Source: Ostrinia nubilalis
Taxonomy: Eukaryota > Arthropoda > Insecta > Lepidoptera > Crambidae
Assembly (NCBI RefSeq): GCF_963855985.1
Contig: NC_087098.1
Span: 16,326,501 to 16,390,500, forward strand
DNA: 64,000 nucleotides
Direction: 5' to 3'
Each line of letters begins with the position of its first letter. Position 1 is the stretch's first letter. The translations under genes and the position numbers were made by a program. Positions 1-13,000 of the stretch are shown piece after piece. The notes beneath the pieces were generated by a model, which worked only from the letters and a program-made list of their open reading frames with translations, did no database searches and was not told the origin of the DNA.

Positions 1-587
1 CTTCTGAAATATATTGTGGTAACGACAGACAACTACGGAACCCTACACTGCGCGTGGCACGACACGCACTTGGCCAATTTTTTACGCAATAGCGATGCCG
101 ATGACGTTTTTTTTTTAATTTCGAATTTTCTTATTTTCGACATTTATTCTGCATCTTTAGTGTTCACAATAAATGCAGATGGAGGCATTTTTAGTTTAAT
201 TTGATTTAGACGGTTTGGAATAAATTGTCATTATCATCATAAAAAAATCATTATTTTTTTACTTCAATAACCCAGTTTTTTGGCAATTTTACTCTATTTC
301 TTGCGGGAAAAATTACGTGATATTTTCCGAGACCCCCCCTCTCCCCCAGGTGAGATTTAGTGAGGTTTTCGTTGACCCCCTCCCCCCCCTAAAAGTCTCA
401 CGTAATTTATGGACGCCCCCTTACCGCTAATCCACGCTAAATTTTGTCAGTGTGTGCGTGCGCGCCGCATACGTATTGGCGCGCTCACATACAAACCGCG
501 CTCGGGCGTTTGTATGAAGATGACCTACTCATTTGTATGTACTCTGGCATGGGCGACCTGCTGCGTACTCTTGTGCCCTTAACCTTC
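1..587. other. Upstream TTC7 intron; decayed TIR-like repeat near 304-425
   Basis: No exon recognised. Around 304-425 'aattacgtga' and 'tcacgtaat' flank C-rich stretches, and the right side reads 'ggacgccccc', as in a common lepidopteran palindromic repeat; boundaries not set. The rest is AT-rich intron with poly-T runs. Confidence 0.4.
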
Positions 588-801
588 TATAGTCTGGTCC
601 GTGAGCACGTAGAATTTTGTCCAATGACCCCTAGCTACCTATCCTTATCGCTCGCGCGTAATTATGTTGCTATCGCGCTCGCACACTCACTGCGGGTGCC
701 AGTCGCACAGTCGCGACAGCAATATAATTACGCACGAGCGATAAGGATGGGCAGCTAGGGGTCATTAGACAAAATTCTACGTGCTCACGGACCGGGCTTT
801 A
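588..801 (+). mobile_element. Palindromic TIR element, family F, copy 1
   Basis: Left end 'tatagtctggtccgtgagca' faces right end 'tgctcacggaccgggcttta'. The arms pair over about 60 bp, including 'gtagaattttgtc' and 'ataaggatgg'. It has no coding capacity and is probably a non-autonomous DNA transposon. It ends 57 bp before the TTC7 exon at 859. Two more copies lie at 10798-10916 and 12030-12243, both also next to TTC7 exons. Confidence 0.85.
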
Positions 802-858
802 ACCTACCTCAACGTTATTTCTAAAAAAAGAGAAGAAAAAAAACTGTCTCCCTTCCAG

Positions 859-1056
859 TTCGTACCCCGCAACGAGTACGAGGAGGTGGTGCTGCTGCTG
901 CTGGTGGGCGAGGCGATGGCGGTGCGCGACGCCGTGCTGTCGCAGAGCGCCGAGTTCGAGGCGGCGCGCCGGCACTCGCTCGCCAACGCCGTCGCCGTCG
1001 CCGACCTGCTCGCGCTCGCCGCCGCGCGCTGGGGGCAGCTGTGCCTCGTGCTCGAG
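859..1056 (+). CDS. TTC7: TTC7 exon (first in window), 66 codons
   Basis: Acceptor is a pyrimidine tract ending 'ctcccttccag' at 858 and the donor is GAG|GTACTG at 1057, a weak site. It enters and leaves in phase 0. It encodes [20 protein letters not shown] and then a helix ending QLCLVLE, which continues as SLERAMKF in the exon at 5227, just as in TTC7. Positions 951-1056 of this exon, with the donor, are repeated downstream five more times without a frame break. Which donor is used is therefore uncertain; the first donor gives the normal TTC7 sequence. Confidence 0.88.
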
Positions 1057-4000
1057 GTACTGTTCCAGAAGTGTAGGCGCGTGTCGCAGCGCGCCGAGTT
1101 CGAGGCGGCGCGCCGGCACTCGCTCGCCAACGCCGTCGCCGTCGCCGACCTGCTCGCGCTCGCCGCCGCGCGCTGGGGGCAGCTGTGCCTCGTGCTCGAG
1201 GTACTGTTCCAGAAGTGTAGGCGCGTGTCGCAGCGCGCCGAGTTCGAGGCGGCGCGCCGGCACTCGCTCGCCAACGCCGTCGCCGTCGCCGACCTGCTCG
1301 CGCTCGCCGCCGCGCGCTGGGGGCAGCTGTGCCTCGTGCTCGAGGTACTGTTCCAGAAGTGTAGGCGCGTGTCGCAGCGCGCCGAGTTCGAGGCGGCGCG
1401 CCGGCACTCGCTCGCCAACGCCGTCGCCGTCGCCGACCTGCTCGCGCTCGCCGCCGCGCGCTGGGGGCAGCTGTGCCTCGTGCTCGAGGTACTGTTCCAG
1501 AAGTGTAGGCGCGTGTCGCAGCGCGCCGAGTTCGAGGCGGCGCGCCGGCACTCGCTCGCCAACGCCGTCGCCGTCGCCGACCTGCTCGCGCTCGCCGCCG
1601 CGCGCTGGGGGCAGCTGTGCCTCGTGCTCGAGGTACTGTTCCAGAAGTGTAGGCGCGTGTCGCAGCGCGCCGAGTTCGAGGCGGCGCGCCGGCACTCGCT
1701 CGCCAACGCCGTCGCCGTCGCCGACCTGCTCGCGCTCGCCGCCGCGCGCTGGGGGCAGCTGTGCCTCGTGCTCGAGGTACTGTTCCAGAAGTTTCTCGAC
1801 GCGTGTTGACTGTTCGAGCGTTGCCACAAGACTGAGCTCCTTTCTGTCAGGCCTGGCTCACTCCGCGCGGTATATCCGATAATTACCTACAGCGAAGCGC
1901 CCCGCCGGCGGGTATTATATCAGTCGAGTGTCACGCGCGCGCCCGTCAGGACGCTGGCGTGCGTTGTAGTACCTAATTCTATGATCGAAGTATTATTTAA
2001 AAATGGACATAAAGAGAAAGAAATATTATTGTGCGGCGTTTGGGTGTGTAAATTCGAAAAGAAATCTACCGGATTTATCTTTTTTTTCGCTTCCCAAAGA
2101 TGCTGAAAGGTATGTTGGCCATGTAGGTAATCAATAATTCTTAGGATAGTATAGGAACCTAACCTACCATGACTACTGCTCAGAATGAGTTCGTTCGTTT
2201 CAGCCAAAAATGACGTCCACTGCTGGACAAATTCCTCTCCCAAGGTTTTCCATAATCAATGCGTACTTACCTACATAGGTACCTCATTACAAATAAGTAG
2301 ATTAATTATTATTTTTCTAGACACTACTAGACAGCAACCCTAACAGCGTAAGAAGAGTTCAGAGGCACGCGATAGAAAGAGACAAAACTTGTAGGTGAAT
2401 AAAATTGTAGGTACTTAGTGCTGTGCGAGCTGAATTCCACTGTATCGCGTCGTAGCAAGACTCGCATTTATTTAAATCGTCTTGCGGAGTAATCCTTCTG
2501 TACCTGTACTATTACTTATTCTGTGTTTCTGTTGACCGGTTGACCGTTACGTCATAGGCTCTGGCGACGAATGACAAGACTCATTGACTGGCGAGAGTAA
2601 CTGGTGACGAGCGCCGCTGGCATTCTTTTTGACGCAATTCCCATATTCTGATAAAGCAGTAACACCAAGGCGTGAGAGAACATTGAAATCTTCGCGGGGA
2701 AAGCGTGCAGCTAAACACAGGTCTTGCGTGTGTAGCTTGCGATTTCCTATAAATGGCTAAGCAGAACATAAGTTTAGGTTTCATTATTTGTATTTCTGTT
2801 GGTTTTCAAAATAAAATAAAATAAGTAATAGAAACTTCACGTATCAGGCAGCTAAGTTCCATCGCGGTAACAGTAGTTGCTAGCGAACTAAGGTTTCTTT
2901 TACATTTATGTCAAAGTCAAAATTTCTTTATTTGTTTAGACTAATAAATAGTTCTTACAAATCGTCATTTTGCTCTTAAGGAGCCTCTACACGTCTCATA
3001 ATCTTTTTACCCTACCAGCGCTTCGAGACCAACATTTGGCAAGTGCTGAGAAGAAGCGCCGCAACAAACTCAGTCACCACTGTCTGCCGGTTAATATAAA
3101 TAAATAGAAATAGCAGTAGTAGGTACATTCAATTCAGGAGCAGTTCACTGAATTTACCATGCATTCTTGTATAGTGTATCTTATAATGGGTATACCAGTG
3201 TTGGCAAAAAGTTAATCTGATTAATGATTAAAAATTAATGATTAAAATCATAATCAAATTTTTTTGATTATGATTAGTTAATCGTTAATCAAAAATTTTG
3301 ATTAAGATTAATTAATCATAATCATTAATCGTTAATTTGATTATTTGATTAACTATCTACTATTTTCATAAGAAAGGGGTTGGGAGTGTATGAAAAGGTA
3401 CCCGCGACTTATAAAATATCTAGCAAAGGGGGGATCTGGAGTTGTACTGTCGTTTTCCCAAAAAACTGCGTCAATTTTCACTACTCAAAACACTTATCGC
3501 ACTAGTTTTGTTTCTCACAATTCCTTCTATTCTTCCGGTATCCTCCAGCAAAATTGGGTCAGGATCGAAGTTAAGCGGGCTGGCTGACGATAGGGGAGAA
3601 GTCCCCCCCTCCCAAGGTAGGCGCAAGCGTGGGCAATTCAACGGAAAGGTGGGGTTGCTAAACTAGGACGTTTTGTGTGTTGGGGAGGTGCAGGAGAGTT
3701 CGTAACAGAAGTTTCGGGGGGAGGCCCACGCGTGGGCAATTCAATAGAAGGGTGGGGTTGCTAAGCTAGGAGGTTTTGCGTGTTGGAGAGGTGCAGGAGA
3801 CTTCGTACCAGAAGTTTCGGGGGGAGGGCCACGCGTGGGCAATTCAATAGAAGGGTGGGGTTGCTAAGCTAGGAAGTTTTGCGTGTCGGGGAGGTGCAGG
3901 AGACTTCGTACCAGAAGTTTCGGGGAGAAGCCCACGCGTGGGCAATTAAATAGAAGGGTGGGGTTGCTAAACTAGGAGGTTTTGCGTGTTGGGGAGGTGC

Positions 4001-7000
4001 AGGAGAGTTCGTACCAGAAGTTTCGGGGGGAGGGCCACGCGTGGGCAATTCAATAGAAGGGTGGGGTTGCTAAGCTAGGAAGTTTTGCGTGTCGGGGAGG
4101 TGCAGGAGACTTCGTACCAGAAGTTTCGGGGAGAAGCCCACGCGTGGGCAATTAAATAGAAGGGTGGGGTTGCTAAACTAGGAGGTTTTGCGTGTTGGGG
4201 AGGTGCAGGAGAGTTCGTAACAGAAGTTTCGGGGGGAGGCCCACGCGTGGGCAATTCAATAGAAGGGTGGGGTTGCTAAGCTAGGAGGTTTTGCGTGTTG
4301 GGGAGGTGCAGGAGAGATCGTACCAGAAGTTTCGGGGGGAGGGCCACGCGTGGGCAATTCAATAGAAGGGTGGGGTTGCTAAACTAGGAGGTTTTGCGTG
4401 TTGTGGAGGTGCAGGAGAGTTCGTACCAGAAGTTTCGGGGGGAGGCCCACGCGTGGGCAATTCAATAGAAGGGTGGGGTTGTTAAGCTAGGAGGTTTTGC
4501 GTGTTGGGGAGGTGCAGGAGACTTCGTACCAGAAGTTTCAGGGGAGGCTAGGGGTGGGGGGCAGGTGGTGGGAGTGTGGGGTTGCAAGTAAGTTCTGGAA
4601 CGGTAGGGGAAGTGGACTGATATCCTCCTACGGGAGGTCGGAAGACTGCACCGAAAGTTTCAGCGAGGGAAGGGGGCGGGGGGCAGTCTAGGTTACCTTA
4701 TATTTATCTAGGTATGACCTGTCATAGAATTGTAGCCTAAAAACCAAACATCTAATATTAGAATTCAATGTTTTAACATTGTTTTCGATAGAACATTTAA
4801 GAAGTTAATCAAGTTAATCAAATTAATGATTATTGATTAATGATTAACAAATTAATCATGATTATGATTACTTTTTTAATCATGATTATTTTAATCAGGA
4901 TTAATTTAATCATGATTAAAATTAATCAAATTAATTAATTGATTAAAAAATTAATTGATTAGTGCCAACACTGGGGTATACAAAATTGCGTGGTATATTA
5001 AACAAGGTAGTGACGTGCTAATATCTAGACTTACAGATTACATACTCAAATACTAGTAGAAATGACTTGCAACTACATAAATTGGAATAACTTGGATTGA
5101 CCAGTCCCCGAAAGCAGCGCCTGTTCACAGACATGACGAGTGAACCAGCCATCGCTTCACTCGACCATATTAGAGGGAATGTAACGACCCTATGTATGTG
5201 TGGTTTAACGCCCTCGCTTGCTTCAGTCGCTGGAGCGCGCGATGAAGTTCTCGTTCGGGTGCGCGCACGTGTGGCGGCAGCGCGCGCTCGCCACCGCCGC
5301 CGCCGCGCCCGCGCCCGCGCCCGCCCGCGCCCAGCAGGACCTCGTGCCAGGTACGACCATAAGTACACGACACCACACATCATTCATTCATTCATCAACA
5401 GCCCTTTACAGTCCACTGCTGGACTATGAGCCTCCTCCACTATAGTGGAGGGTTTTGCCATAATCTCCACGCTTGGCAGGCGGGTTGGAGATCGCAGTTT
5501 AAAAGATTGATGTTTTTCAGAGAGCGCTGCTGCCCATTCTCTGTTTGATGTGTAGTCCCTAAGTCGCCTCTTACGACACCCGCGTGGTGCGTAGCCGTGT
5601 GGTGACGGCAGAGTAGAATACTTTTGTCACCAACCCCTACTCTTCCACACATCATCACCACAAAATATAACAGAAGGTAAACTCCATACTAAGCGCGCTC
5701 GAGCCACGCACACATAGACACCGCTCACGTACGCGTTATCAAGACTGTCTTGGACGAATGCGAGGCGCGACTGCGTTCGCTTGAGTGACGCTGCACACGC
5801 GTTTGTGAAATTATTTTGTTTGTGCGAAAATGAGTGAACAACAAAAAAGGGGTAGGTGTTATAACATTTGTTAAGTAACTAGATGGTTGCTTACACTCAA
5901 CATTAAGAACGAAATTTTCGTTTTTTAAACTACCAGTTGATTCCGGGAGGTAAGTAAGGTATTTATTTGTATTTCAATAGTTCGTTTAACGTTGACAAAT
6001 TGAAGGCCAACTCACTTATTAGGAATATCGAAGTGTTTTAAAGAGGTTTTAGGAATTATTGGATAATAGTGTCAACCACCCAAGTAGTTTGCAAACTATT
6101 ACTATTATAACGTACTAAACATAACTACCTACATAATTATACGTGGATATCTGTTATTATCTTTCTTCCATAGTGTATTAAGAGTTACATTTTTCTATCA
6201 TAACGAAATAAATGCAACACATGACAAGACAACCCTAGCGCGACGGCCGAGCGCAGGTATGCAAAGCGAGGTACATACATGAGTATACCTTCTGTTATAT
6301 TTTGTGTCATCACCCTCATCATCTCAGCCATAGGACGTCCACTGCTGAACATAGGCCTCCCCCAATGCTTTCCATGCTGCCTGGTTGGTAGCGGCCTGCG
6401 TCTAGCGCCTTCCTGCTGCCTTTATGATGTCGTCGGTCCACCTTGTGGGTGGACGTCCGGAGCTGCGTTTTCCGGTACTCCAGAACCTATGGACCTTATA
6501 CAGAAGCTCAAAGTTGCACAGCGTGCTATGGAGAGGGCTATGCTCGGTGTTTCTTTACGAGATCGAATCAACACCACACACTTACAATTATTCCCTAAGG
6601 CTAAGTCCACACGTAAACCGCCAAACCGCGAGACTACACGAAACGTATACGTGGGAAAACACCGCAGTGCGGCGGAGGCTTGCTTAGTTTTACTTGGTTG
6701 TAAAATCACGAGGTTAAAAACCGCGGCGGTTTAGCCGTAGTGCGGACCTAAGGCTGAATTGCACCACCTTACTTTAACTTTAACAAACGTCAAAAGTCTG
6801 TCAAGCTGAAAGTTAAGGTTAAAGTAAGGTGGTGCAACAGCCTTATTCTAACTTTAACAAACGTCAAAAGTCTGTCAAGCTGAAAGTTAAGGTTAAATAA
6901 GGTGGTGCAACAGCCTTATTCTAACTTTAACAAACGTCAAAAGTCTGTCAAGCTGAAAGTTAAGGTTAAAGTAAGGTGGTGCAACAGCCTTATTCTAATT

Positions 7001-10000
7001 TCAGACCTTTAATTCGAAATCCTTTGTTCTTCTGATTAATTTCGTTGCGGGTTCAATGACAGTTTAACTTTAGCGGGGGACCTAGGACCAACTTGACCTT
7101 CACTGATTGGGAATTTATTGGCTGTCAAACTGTAAACCCTGATTACACGGGATTTTAAACTGTAGAAAGGAATAAGTAGTCTCGTAATTTTAACGTCAAT
7201 GGGGATGTTGCCTGGGTCAAAAAGCAAGAGTTTTAATTAGTCCGTCAGTTAACTTATCAAAAAATACTCTACACGTATTTTTCACTTTTTCAAACTAATG
7301 AAAATTTAAAGAGATAAAGCGCCCCAAAGTTCATAAGAAGAGGCCCGTGACGTCAACGCTTGCTTAAAAATGCCGCACGTTGTGACGTCGTGCGCAACTT
7401 CAACGCACCATAACTATGTAATTATTTGTTAGATTGACAAATAAAAATATATGTGTCCAATATTTTTTGATATTAAACATTACGGACTAAAAAAATTTTT
7501 TTAGGCAACTAGCCTATTTCGGCAATCTATGGAATCGGGTCCAATCTTCAACAGTGTTTTGGCCGAAGCCGACCGTCAGTTCCATCAGACATTGTCTGCT
7601 GGTTTCTCTATGACAGCCGAATTTATTCCCAGGCAGCAGTGCGTGGGGCGCGGGCATCCGAGCGCATACGGTGATGAAATGTGCTGCGCCGCTCTCGCCC
7701 GATGACGCTCCGCTGCGATTAGTCGCCGCCAACACCTGTTATAATATGGGCTGGGTAAGTTCTTTTAGGCTGCGTTTCCACCAGAGATGTGCGAGGATGT
7801 CTAGATGTGCTGTGAAAATGTGTGGGGGTTTCCACCAAAGCTGTGCGAGGAAAATGTGTGGTGCGAGGATGCGTTGCCTGCTACTTCCAAACTCCGTCTA
7901 TGGACTTGCTGATACAGTATGCGCAAATCTCGCAACACATTCCTCGCACACATCCCTCGCTTGTTTTGTACTCGTATGCGCAAAAATCTAGCTCCGCTAA
8001 GCCGTTTCCACCAAAGCTTCTTTACAAACACATCCCTCGCTACGCATCCTCGCACATCTCTGGTGGAAACGCAGCCTTAGTGTACTCTTTTGTGTTAATT
8101 TTATGTATTGTGTTATCTGTTCCACCGCAATAGTATTTTTGGTGATTCCAATAAAGGAATTGCTACAAGAGTTACAATCTTCAGTTTTTCACAGTCACTC
8201 GCAGTTCAAACATAATCACGTCACGTCAGCGGCTCTCGTGTCTTTAGCGACTGCATCTTAACAGACAGATCTCCAAGTCTTTGACTCGCGATCTACGCCA
8301 ATTTAATACAGATCGTATTAAAGAGGCGATTGAGCGTAACAAAGGCTCTAAAGTGTTCGCTAGGGATCTGTCTGTTGGCCAAAGTCAACTGACCAAGCTG
8401 AAGACCGAGGATGGCAGAGACATCTCGTCGGGGCCTGAGTTATTGGAAGAGGTTGAGAAGTTCTACGGACAATTATACACGAGTGTACGTACACCTGTCA
8501 CAAATCTAGCCGAAGACCCAAGAGCTAGACTGACCCGACACTACACCGAAGATATCCCGGACGTCAGCCTGTACGAGATTAGAATGGCTCTCAAACAGCT
8601 GAAAAACAACAAGGCACCGGGTGATGATGGAATCACGGCTGAGCTTCTGAAAGCAGGCGGAACGCCGGTACTAAAGGCTCTTCAGAGGCTGTTCGATTCC
8701 GTCATACTTGAGGGAAAAACGCCTACGGCATGGCACAGAAGTGTGGTGATACTTTTTTTCAAAAAAGGCGATAAAACCTTGTTGAAAAATTATAGACCCA
8801 TCTCACTTCTGAGCCATGTCTACAAGCTGTTTTCGAGAGTCATTACGAATCGTCTCGCTCGCAGGCTCGACGACTTCCAGCCTCCCGAACAAGCCGGTTT
8901 CCGAAAAGGCTTTAGTACAATAGACCACATACATACGCTACGGCAGATTATACAGAAGACCGAGGAGTATAATCAGCCACTTTGTCTGGCGTTTGTGGAC
9001 TATGAAAAAGCCTTCGACTCGATCGAGACCTGGGCAGTGCTACAGTCTCTCCAACGGTGCCAAATTGACTATAGATACATCGAAGCGCTGAAGGGCTTGT
9101 ACGAAAACGCCACAATGTCGGTCCGCCTCCAGGATCAGAACTCGAAACTTATTCAGTTGCAGCGAGGGGTGAGACAGGGAGATGTCATATCTCCGAAACT
9201 GTTCACCACCGCCCTGGAAGATGTTTTCAAGCTTCTGGACTGGAGTGGATTCGGCATAAATATCAACGGCGAGTATATCACCCACCTTCGTTTCGCGGAC
9301 GATATCGTAGTCATGGCTGAGACCGTGGAGGACCTAAACACAATGCTCGATGGCCTCAGTAGAGCCTCTCAACAAGTGGGTCTTAAAATGAACATGGACA
9401 AGACAAAAATTATGTCAAATGCCCGTGTTGTACCCACTCCTCTGAAGGTTGGAGACACTACACTCGAAGTTGTTGACAATTATGTATACCTGGGACAAAC
9501 AGTCCAGTTAGGTAGGTCCAACTTCGAGAAAGAGGTTAATCGTCGAATCCAACTCGGCTGGGCAGCGTTCGGGAAGCTTCGCGAAATTCTCACGTCCGAA
9601 ATACTACAGTGTCTCAAGTCAAAAGTATTTGACCAGTGTGTGTTACCAGTGATGGTGTATGGCTCTGAGACGTGGTCGCTTACTATGGGCCTCATAAGAA
9701 GGCTCAAGGTCACCCAAAGAGCGATGGAGCGTGCTATGCTCGGAGTTTCCCTGCGTGATCGAATCAGAAATGAGGAGATCCGTAGGAGAACCAGAGTGAC
9801 TGACATAGCCCGCAGAATCGCTAAAATCAAGTGGCAGTGGGCGGGGCACATAGCTCGAAGAGCTGATGGCCGCTGGGGCAGAAAAGTTCTTGAGTGGCGA
9901 CCACGAGCTGGAAGACGTAGCGTGGGCAGGCCTCCCACTAGGTGGACCGACGATCTGGTGAAGGTCGCGGGAAGTACCTGGATGCAAGCGGCGCAGGACC

Positions 10001-13000
10001 GGTCTTTGTGGAAATCCTTGGGGGAGGCCTTTGTCCAGCAGTGGACGTCTTTCGGCTGAAACGACGACGACAGGGTGTGTGGTTATTTTTCTTGTAATAA
10101 CTTTCATGTGTACTACCACCCCTGAGATGGGCGTTGTTTTACAAAACCACACCCTGTATTACTAAATATCGATTGCATTCAATGTAAATTCAACCTTAAG
10201 TCCTGCACAGAAGGTTCAAAATGGTTTGAGCACGATCGCTAAGTGCCCCGTTGCCCGCAGATAGAAGAAGGCATCGCTCACGGCTCACCAGGGCTCACCT
10301 CTGGGATCAATTAGACCAAATTTTATGGTTATAAAACCAAATAATAATTACACGTGTCCTCTTTAACAGATGGATAGCGATTAATCCCAACTTAACAGTT
10401 TTATAGCCATAAAAGTTGGCTCAAGCGTAACTATCTATTTTTTGAAGAAGTGACTCTGGATCCTTCTAAAGAAACATTTTTGGGGTAAAAACCTTTCCTA
10501 TAATAAAATGAAGTTTAGAACTAGGCTTTTGAATGGTACCAATATTGGTGTGAAGTGGGGATGCATACGTTTGAAAGTGCTTGTCGCGGGTGGTGCGATT
10601 TATTTGCTGTCGAGTGTAGAAGGTTCAAAATACTTTTTCCACGATCGCTAAGTGCCCCGTTGCCCGCAGATAGAAGAAGGCATCGAACTAGCGGAAGAGG
10701 CGCTGGCGATAGAGGAGCGCGAGGACGGGCCCATGCTGCCGCGTTGCTGCCTCTACGCCGGCATCGGGCATCAAATGAGGGCACAGGTGGGTGCCGCTAT
10801 AGTCTGGTCTGCGAGCACCTAGAATTTTGTCCAATGACCCCAAGCTACCCATCCTTATCGCTCGCGCGTAAAACAGCGCGTAGACAAAATTCTACGTGCT
10901 CACAGACCTGGCTTTAGAATAGGATGAAATAAATCGTTGGATTGAATAAAAAATAGTTTTATTTTAGCAAGTAAGTTATAATAAAAACGTGCACACAGTG
11001 ACAATAGATGCAATCAATAAAAAATGTTACACTGGAAATTCAATAGGGATATATCATCACATTTCATGGTGGTTCTATATCATCTCAGCCATAGGACATC
11101 CACTGCTGAACATAGACCTCCTCCAATGCTTTCCATGTTACCCGGTTGGTAGCGGCCTGCGTCCAGCGCCTTCCTGCTACGTTTATGATGTCGTCGGTCC
11201 ACCTTGCGGGTGGACGTCCCACGCTGCGTTTTCCGGTACGCGGCCTCCACCGGTGCTTTATCGCTTTTACGCATTCTAGGCCTACTGGTGTTTGCCTTTT
11301 GACACTTATTCAAACACCAACTGGGCTACGATGCGCGCCGTGATGAAATATTAAAATCTATGAAATGGTTTTTTATATTAACCGGCAGACAGTGGTGACT
11401 GAGTTTGTTGCGGCGCTTCTTCTCAGCACTTGCCAAATGTTGGTCTCGAAGCGCTGGTAGGGTAAAAAGATTATGAGACATGTAGAGGCTCCTTAAGAGC
11501 AAAATGACGATTTGTAAGAACTATTTATTAGTCTAAACAAATAAAGAAATTTTGACTTTGGTGCGATAAATTTTTATCGCGGCGTGCATCCTAGGCCTAC
11601 AGATTAATTTAAGCTCCTCCCTTTCTGCCTCGGTATTTACACTGCGTGGGATTTTGCACCAGGGAGTGTAGCAGGGGCGACCACCTCATTATCATCATCA
11701 TCATTTCAGCCACAGGACGTCCACTGCTGAACATCGGCCTCCCCCAATGACTTCCACATCGCACGGTTGGTAGCGGCCTGCATCCAGCGCCTTCCTGCTA
11801 CCCTTATCAGGTCGTCGGTCCACCTTGGCGACCACCTACTAACATATGAATATCTTTGCAGAAGACAAATTCTCGTATCGACAAGGAGTCGGCCAACGAG
11901 ACGAGCCTGCGGCTGCTGCTGCGTTCAGTGTCGCTGGACGACAACGACCACCTCGCCTTCTACTACCTCGCGCTGCAGTACATGTACCTCGGCCTGCTTA
12001 ACGAGGCCATGGTGAGACAAGCGTTGTTTTAAAGCCCGGTCTGTGAGCACGTACAATTTTGTCCAATGACCCCTAGATACCCATCCTTATCGCTCGTGCG
12101 TAATTATATTGCTGTCGCGACTGTGCGACGCGCGCCCGCAGTGAGTGTGCGAGCGCGATAGCAATATAATTACGCACGAGCGATAAGGATGGGTAGCTAG
12201 GGGTCATTGGACAAAATTCTACGTGCTCACAGACCAGACTATAGCTGGTTAGAGTTCACGACCGAATATGAGCCTGCACAGTGATAATGTGAAGAAGTTA
12301 CCGCCTCAGTGGTAAGCCCAGCTGCTTCAGACGCAGAGGTCCTGGGTTCGATTCCCAGTGGGGGCAGATTTTCCTGTTCGGTTTTGTTGGTAATAGGGCT
12401 TTTTCTAAGTCCGCCTGGCTAGCTACCACCATCTTACCTAAGTCTGTCACAAAACGCTAACAATGTTAATAGCATTGTTGTGATCCGGCAGTTAGAGGTA
12501 AGATAGCCAGTTCCTCCGTGGTTGAGGATTCCGAGTGAAGCTCGCTTCCACCTTCAGCCTGCATCATCATTTACCATCAGGTGAGATATAGGCCAAGAGC
12601 TTTCTCGTTGTGTATAAAAAAAAAGTTCCTTTATTCGTATCCGGCTCGAAGGACCAAAATTTTTTTGATTGTGGCAGGACGCGACGCGTTCGTGTCTAGC
12701 GGCGCGAGCCGAGTGCGGTGGCGGCCTGCGCCTCGCCACAGCGCTGTGGTCGTGCGCCTGCGCCGGTCCCCGCGCCCCCCGCGCGCTCGCCGCCGCCCGC
12801 CTCGCGCGCCACCACTACCCCGCCGCCGACTGGCCGCTGTGGGCGCTGGCGGCGCTGCAGCTCACGTGGGAGAGTGGCGAGGTGAGTGTGACGTCACGAG
12901 GGTCCCGCGCGACCCGCCGCCCGCCTCGCGCGCCACCACTACCCCGCCGCCGACTGGCCGCTGTGGGCGCTGGCGGCGCTGCAGCTCACGTGGGAGAGTG

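Noticed and set aside
799..1829. Long open frames on the minus strand over 799-1829
   Set aside because: They are produced by the 144-bp tandem repeat of a GC-rich exon; the plus-strand frame matches TTC7 and the minus frames have no family resemblance.
12300..12372. tRNA gene
   Set aside because: It has a B box and an A-box-like word, but it is followed by a SINE body and poly-A tail found elsewhere (62874-62992), and no full cloverleaf could be drawn.
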